Made by a program: the position numbers and the translations under genes. From an uncultured Gemmatimonadota bacterium (GTDB taxonomy: Bacteria; Gemmatimonadota; Gemmatimonadetes; Gemmatimonadales; GWC2-71-9): a stretch of DNA of 9,425 nucleotides. The stretch spans positions 1 through 9,425 of the forward strand of contig CAJVYZ010000069.1 in NCBI GenBank assembly GCA_913009915.1, given 5' to 3'. Below are positions 6,640-9,425 of the stretch, piece by piece; positions within the stretch are counted from its first letter, which is position 1, and each line of letters starts with the position of its first letter. Under the pieces are notes generated by a model. The model ran no database searches and was not told the DNA's origin. It worked only from the letters and a program-made list of their open reading frames with translations.

Positions 6640-6685
6640 GTCGCTTTAGCGACAGCAGCCGAGTCTCGGCTTTAGCCGAGGACAC
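6640..6685. repeat. 46-bp hairpin element, copy 2
   Basis: Same orientation as copy 1 and 44/46 identical. The first hairpin is GTCGCT-TT-AGCGAC (6640-6653), with a full six-base-pair stem where copy 1 has a G-T closing pair. Then AGCCGAG (6657-6663), T, CTCGGCT (6665-6671), TT, AGCCGAG (6674-6680) and GACAC follow. It sits upstream of the arginine-rich gene and 223 bp upstream of the receptor gene. Confidence 0.93.
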
Positions 6686-6815
6686 CCGGGCGGAGCCCCG
6701 TTCCTGCGACATTGAAGTCGGGCGACCCAGTCCCCATGAGAGTCACGTGAGAGCCAGGTGAGGGTTGCCGAGTACTCTGATCCAGCTACGGATGCCAGCG
6801 ACCCGGCGGACAATC

Positions 6816-6839
6816 GGGATAGTTTTGATCCCCTTTTTT
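6816..6839 (+). terminator. Possible weak attenuator-like hairpin in the receptor leader
   Basis: GGGAT (6816-6820) can pair with ATCCC (6828-6832) around a seven-base loop, followed by C and six T residues (6834-6839). The stem is only 5 bp, so intrinsic termination would be weak. It lies 69 bp before the receptor start with no plus-strand gene ahead of it, so any function would be in the receptor's own leader. Confidence 0.3.
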
Positions 6840-6899
6840 CCGGCCCGGGTGTTTGGCGCGGCTCTCGTCAGAAGTGCCATCTGGCCGGGGGCAGCTCTT

Positions 6900-6903
6900 G
6901 GAG
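6900..6903 (+). promoter_or_regulatory. Shine-Dalgarno site of the receptor gene
   Basis: GGAG lies five bases before the ATG at 6909. It supports this start over the in-frame ATG at 6792, which has no comparable site and would place 39 extra residues before a normal signal peptide. Confidence 0.65.
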
Positions 6904-6908
6904 CGCAG

Positions 6909-9425
6909 ATGACCCAGGTTGCCGGCAGAACAGACCCTGTTCGACGCGTCATTCTCACGGCGGTCATCACCGCGGCCGCGTGGGGAGTCGTTAGCGTTCC
7001 GCTGCTTGCCCAGGGCACCAACGGCAAGATCGAGGGCAGGGTGCGCGACCAGACGGGTACGCCCATCGCCAGCGCCCAGGTGTTCGTGGTCAACACCACG
7101 TTCAGTACCATCACAGACGCCGACGGTTTCTACTTCATCAACAACGTGCCGGTAGGCACGATCGACTTGCAGGCGAGTTTCATCGGCTACCGGCCGGCCC
7201 GCATCGAAGGCATCAAGATCCTGTCGGGTCAGACGCTGACGCAGGACGTAACACTCGAGGCAACCCCCTTTGAAGTGGAAGAGATCACCGTGATCGCGGC
7301 GGTGAACCCGCTGGTGCCGCGGGACGAGGTCACCACCAAGCAGAGGGTCGACGGCGACTACGCCCAGCAACTCCCCATCGACCGGGTGTCGCAAGTGCTG
7401 GCGCTGCAGCCTGGGGTCGTCGCCAGCGCCGACGGCGGCACCCTGTACATTCGCGGGGGCCGGGCGGATGAGGCGGTGCTTTACATAGACGGAGTACCGG
7501 CGCAATCGGGTAGCCGCAACGCCATCCAATTCCAAGGAAGCTCGGGCCGGTCCAACTTCGGGTTCAATCCGAACGTCAACACGGTGTCGACCGTGGGTTT
7601 TGCCGAGGCGTCGATCACCACCGGGGCCGCGGCCGCGGAATTTGGCAACTCCCAGGCCGGAGTCATCGCCGTGCAGACGCGCTCGGGCGGCAGGTCCTGG
7701 ACCGGATCGCTCAGCTACGAGACCAACGACTTCGGGTCTGCCAGCTACGGGCTCAACCGGATCACTGGGAGCCTCTCCGGGCCCATCTTCAACAACCTGA
7801 CATTCTTCCTGGGGGGCGACCTCGAGGGCCAGCAGGCGCGCCAAGAGGGGAAGGGCGTGATCGACTATCCGATTTCGGTGCAGGCGGGCCGGGACACTGT
7901 GCTGGTTGTCCCCGATAGCCCGGGGGATCCGCTGTCCGACACCAGCACGGTGGAGATCCAGAAATGGGCCATCTACCTGGGTAACTGCGATCACTTCGCC
8001 GCCAGCAGCAATCCGGATATCGCCTCGAACTATGGATTCGAGTGCCAGGGGGTGCGGGCACCCGCCACGACGAGGTCGGGAATGAGACTCAACGCCAACG
8101 TGAACTGGTCGTACGGCACCGGGTCACGGCTCCGGTTGAGTGCCGTCTTCAACCAGGATCAACGGCGAAACATTGGCTCACCCAGCAACCCGATCCAGGC
8201 TGTTGGCCAGACCGGCTCCAACGCCATATACACGCTGAATTGGACGCAAAACCTCACGCGGTCGGCCGAACGGGCACTGGCCCTGGAGGTCGGTTTGTCC
8301 TACCAGGAGGACCGATTCATCCGATCGGCCCTGACTCGCGCCAGTGAGCGGGAGTCGTATGCGCCCTTCGGTGGGTTTCTCCTCGATCAGCTCGACTACG
8401 TGTTCGATCGGGACCAGTTCCCAGTCGATCGACAATTGGTCGCCAACATCCGGGACGACAGCCTCAATAGTCGGCAGAGCCCTTACCGCTTGGAGGACGA
8501 GCTGGGTTACGCTACGATCTCGCGTTACCGGACCAATCCCTATGGGCTCCTCAGCTTGTGGACGGAGAGCGGTGGGCCAGCGGGCACGCATCGGGTGAAC
8601 GACGAGAATCGATGGGTGGCTCGCAGTACTCTCGATTGGCAAGCGGATCGATTCAACCGAATCAAGTTGGGCGGTGAGTTTACCAGGTACGACATTCACT
8701 CGTTCAACGGTTCGATGTTTGTTCCCAATGGGCGCGCCTACATCGAGAAGCCGGTCCGCTGGAGTGGCTTCTTCCAGAACCGGCTTGACCTGGGAGACGT
8801 GGTGGTCGAGGGCGGTTTGCGGTACGACTACTACCGTTCCGGTGCCGAGCGGACCTTTCTGCTGGACCTGACCCAAGGCAGCCCGACCATCAACCAGTAC
8901 GTGTTTCTGCCGAAGAGCACCGATTACCGGGGCACCGCGCCGGTGGGCGAAGGACCGGCGGATTGCTCCGCCACCGGGTGCCCGTTGACGGTTTTCCGAA
9001 CAGATCAGAGCCACGACTATCTGAGTCCGCACATCCAGGTGGCTTTTCCGGTGACCCGGACCACCAACTTTCGTTTGTCCTACGCGCACCAGGTGCAGGT
9101 ACCGGATTTCGGGTTGATTTACGATTTTCGCGGCACGGATCTAGATTTCGGTCGGACCATCGTGTTCGAGTTCGGCATGCGGCATTCCTTCAGCGCTGAC
9201 GCGGTGTTGGACATCTCGGCCTACAACAAGGACAACCTGTCCAACACTTCCGAAAGAATATTCACGCTGTTCGATCCGGCGGCGAACAACTTGCCGATTT
9301 CGCAGTTGCTGATCACCAATGCCGACTTCGGCAATGTCAAGGGGATCGACCTTCGCTACGACCGGCGCTTCGGCAACCTGTTCAACGGAACGCTGGCCTA
9401 CACCTTCGAGGATGCCAAGAGTACC
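6909..9425 (+). CDS. TonB-dependent outer-membrane receptor with N-terminal carboxypeptidase-regulatory-like domain, 3'-partial
   Basis: 839 codons are open to the right edge. Residues 1-35 form a signal peptide (basic VRR, hydrophobic VILTAVITAAAWGVVSV, ending LLAQ/G). Residues about 38-118 are a CarboxypepD_reg-like beta-sandwich (GKIEGRVRDQTGTPIASAQV, DADGFYFINNVPVG, FIGYRP). A TonB-box-like EEITVIA follows at 124-130. The plug domain (about 140-260) has LPIDRVSQVLALQPGV, LYIRGGRADEAVLYIDGVP and EFGNSQAGVIAVQTRSGG. From about 265 on, alternating amphipathic strands form the beta-barrel (for example RLSAVFNQDQ, ALEVGLSYQED, FRLSYAHQVQVPDFGLIY); the sequence ends inside the barrel at LAYTFEDAKST. 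Role: energy-dependent uptake or binding of a large substrate at the outer membrane, driven by TonB-ExbBD, which is not encoded here. The substrate is unknown, and no SusD partner is visible because downstream sequence is missing. The only four cysteines (360, 379, 686, 691) lie in likely surface loops. Start ATG 6909 is supported by the Shine-Dalgarno site. Confidence 0.94.
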   Translation, partial: MTQVAGRTDPVRRVILTAVITAAAWGVVSVPLLAQGTNGKIEGRVRDQTGTPIASAQVFVVNTTFSTITDADGFYFINNVPVGTIDLQASFIGYRPARIEGIKILSGQTLTQDVTLEATPFEVEEITVIAAVNPLVPRDEVTTKQRVDGDYAQQLPIDRVSQVLALQPGVVASADGGTLYIRGGRADEAVLYIDGVPAQSGSRNAIQFQGSSGRSNFGFNPNVNTVSTVGFAEASITTGAAAAEFGNSQAGVIAVQTRSGGRSWTGSLSYETNDFGSASYGLNRITGSLSGPIFNNLTFFLGGDLEGQQARQEGKGVIDYPISVQAGRDTVLVVPDSPGDPLSDTSTVEIQKWAIYLGNCDHFAASSNPDIASNYGFECQGVRAPATTRSGMRLNANVNWSYGTGSRLRLSAVFNQDQRRNIGSPSNPIQAVGQTGSNAIYTLNWTQNLTRSAERALALEVGLSYQEDRFIRSALTRASERESYAPFGGFLLDQLDYVFDRDQFPVDRQLVANIRDDSLNSRQSPYRLEDELGYATISRYRTNPYGLLSLWTESGGPAGTHRVNDENRWVARSTLDWQADRFNRIKLGGEFTRYDIHSFNGSMFVPNGRAYIEKPVRWSGFFQNRLDLGDVVVEGGLRYDYYRSGAERTFLLDLTQGSPTINQYVFLPKSTDYRGTAPVGEGPADCSATGCPLTVFRTDQSHDYLSPHIQVAFPVTRTTNFRLSYAHQVQVPDFGLIYDFRGTDLDFGRTIVFEFGMRHSFSADAVLDISAYNKDNLSNTSERIFTLFDPAANNLPISQLLITNADFGNVKGIDLRYDRRFGNLFNGTLAYTFEDAKST

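Larger units (their letters stand above)
6438..6908. other. Divergent intergenic region, 471 bp
   Basis: It separates the minus-strand arginine-rich gene from the plus-strand receptor gene. It holds the ribosome binding site at 6442-6447, a promoter-sized stretch at 6448-6590 of lower GC content, an octamer array (6592-6631), the second 46-bp element (6640-6685), a short GGGC-GGA-GCCC hairpin (6688-6698) and a weak hairpin with a T-run (6816-6839). Weak promoter-like words exist (TTATAC on the minus strand at 6512-6507; TTGACG at 6526-6531 with TAGCTT at 6548-6553 on the plus strand), but none is good enough to call. No convincing gene is present. Confidence 0.7.

Noticed and set aside
6434..6712. 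Minus-strand 92-codon frame overlapping the start of the arginine-rich gene by ATGA
   Set aside because: The overlap would suggest translational coupling, but the frame runs through the 46-bp element and the octamer array, and its product (SSAKAETRL...SLKRR) is repeat-derived. The same words appear in another spurious frame over copy 1.
6792..6908. Upstream in-frame ATG at 6792 as the receptor start
   Set aside because: It lacks a Shine-Dalgarno site, and would place 39 residues before a standard signal peptide that begins right after ATG 6909.
6786..7994. Minus-strand open frames of 402 codons here and 303 codons at 8178-9089
   Set aside because: They are antisense to the TonB-dependent receptor, which has a signal peptide, plug motifs and barrel strands in the plus frame. 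No motif, ribosome binding site or start context supports the minus frames.

Overview
The window is GC-rich bacterial DNA. Its gene set is a Ser/Thr kinase with an N-terminal catalytic domain, one membrane segment and a TPR tail, the beta-propeller tail of a probable second kinase, a DinB-like protein, and a SusC/CarboxypepD_reg-type TonB-dependent receptor. This combination, and the wording of the kinase motifs (for example HAVVADFGIARA), is what I would expect from Gemmatimonadota. Acidobacteriota or a related soil or marine phylum cannot be excluded from sequence alone. The outer-membrane receptor and the exported proteins indicate a diderm cell.

Layout. (1) 3-1715 (+): C-terminal part of a PD40/TolB-like beta-propeller protein, open at the left edge and probably the sensor half of a membrane kinase. 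(2) 1721-1860: heptamer-phased inverted repeat. (3) 1869-2393 (+): DinB-like metal-binding four-helix protein. (4) 2401-2503: imperfect inverted repeat of about 100 bp between convergent genes. (5) 5624-2511 (-): 1037-residue kinase-TM-TPR protein. (6) 5625-5966: a GGCTGGY heptamer array, a 46-bp hairpin element, and an intrinsic terminator serving the next gene. (7) 6437-5967 (-): small exported, extremely arginine-rich protein with a strong ribosome binding site. (8) 6438-6908: divergent intergenic region with an octamer array, a second copy of the 46-bp element, and a weak hairpin plus T-run. (9) 6909-9425 (+): TonB-dependent receptor, open at the right edge.

How the parts fit together. 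The two kinase-type proteins look like independent membrane sensors with different extracytoplasmic modules (a beta-propeller and TPRs). The receptor probably imports or binds a ligand at the outer membrane. No shared pathway can be read from the sequence.

The most unusual content is between the genes. Every intergenic gap holds a different repeat structure. The two 46-bp elements (44/46 identical, same orientation, 849 bp apart), each preceded by a short tandem array, bracket the arginine-rich gene together with its own ribosome binding site and terminator. This has the layout of a small cassette and is the best candidate here for something undescribed.
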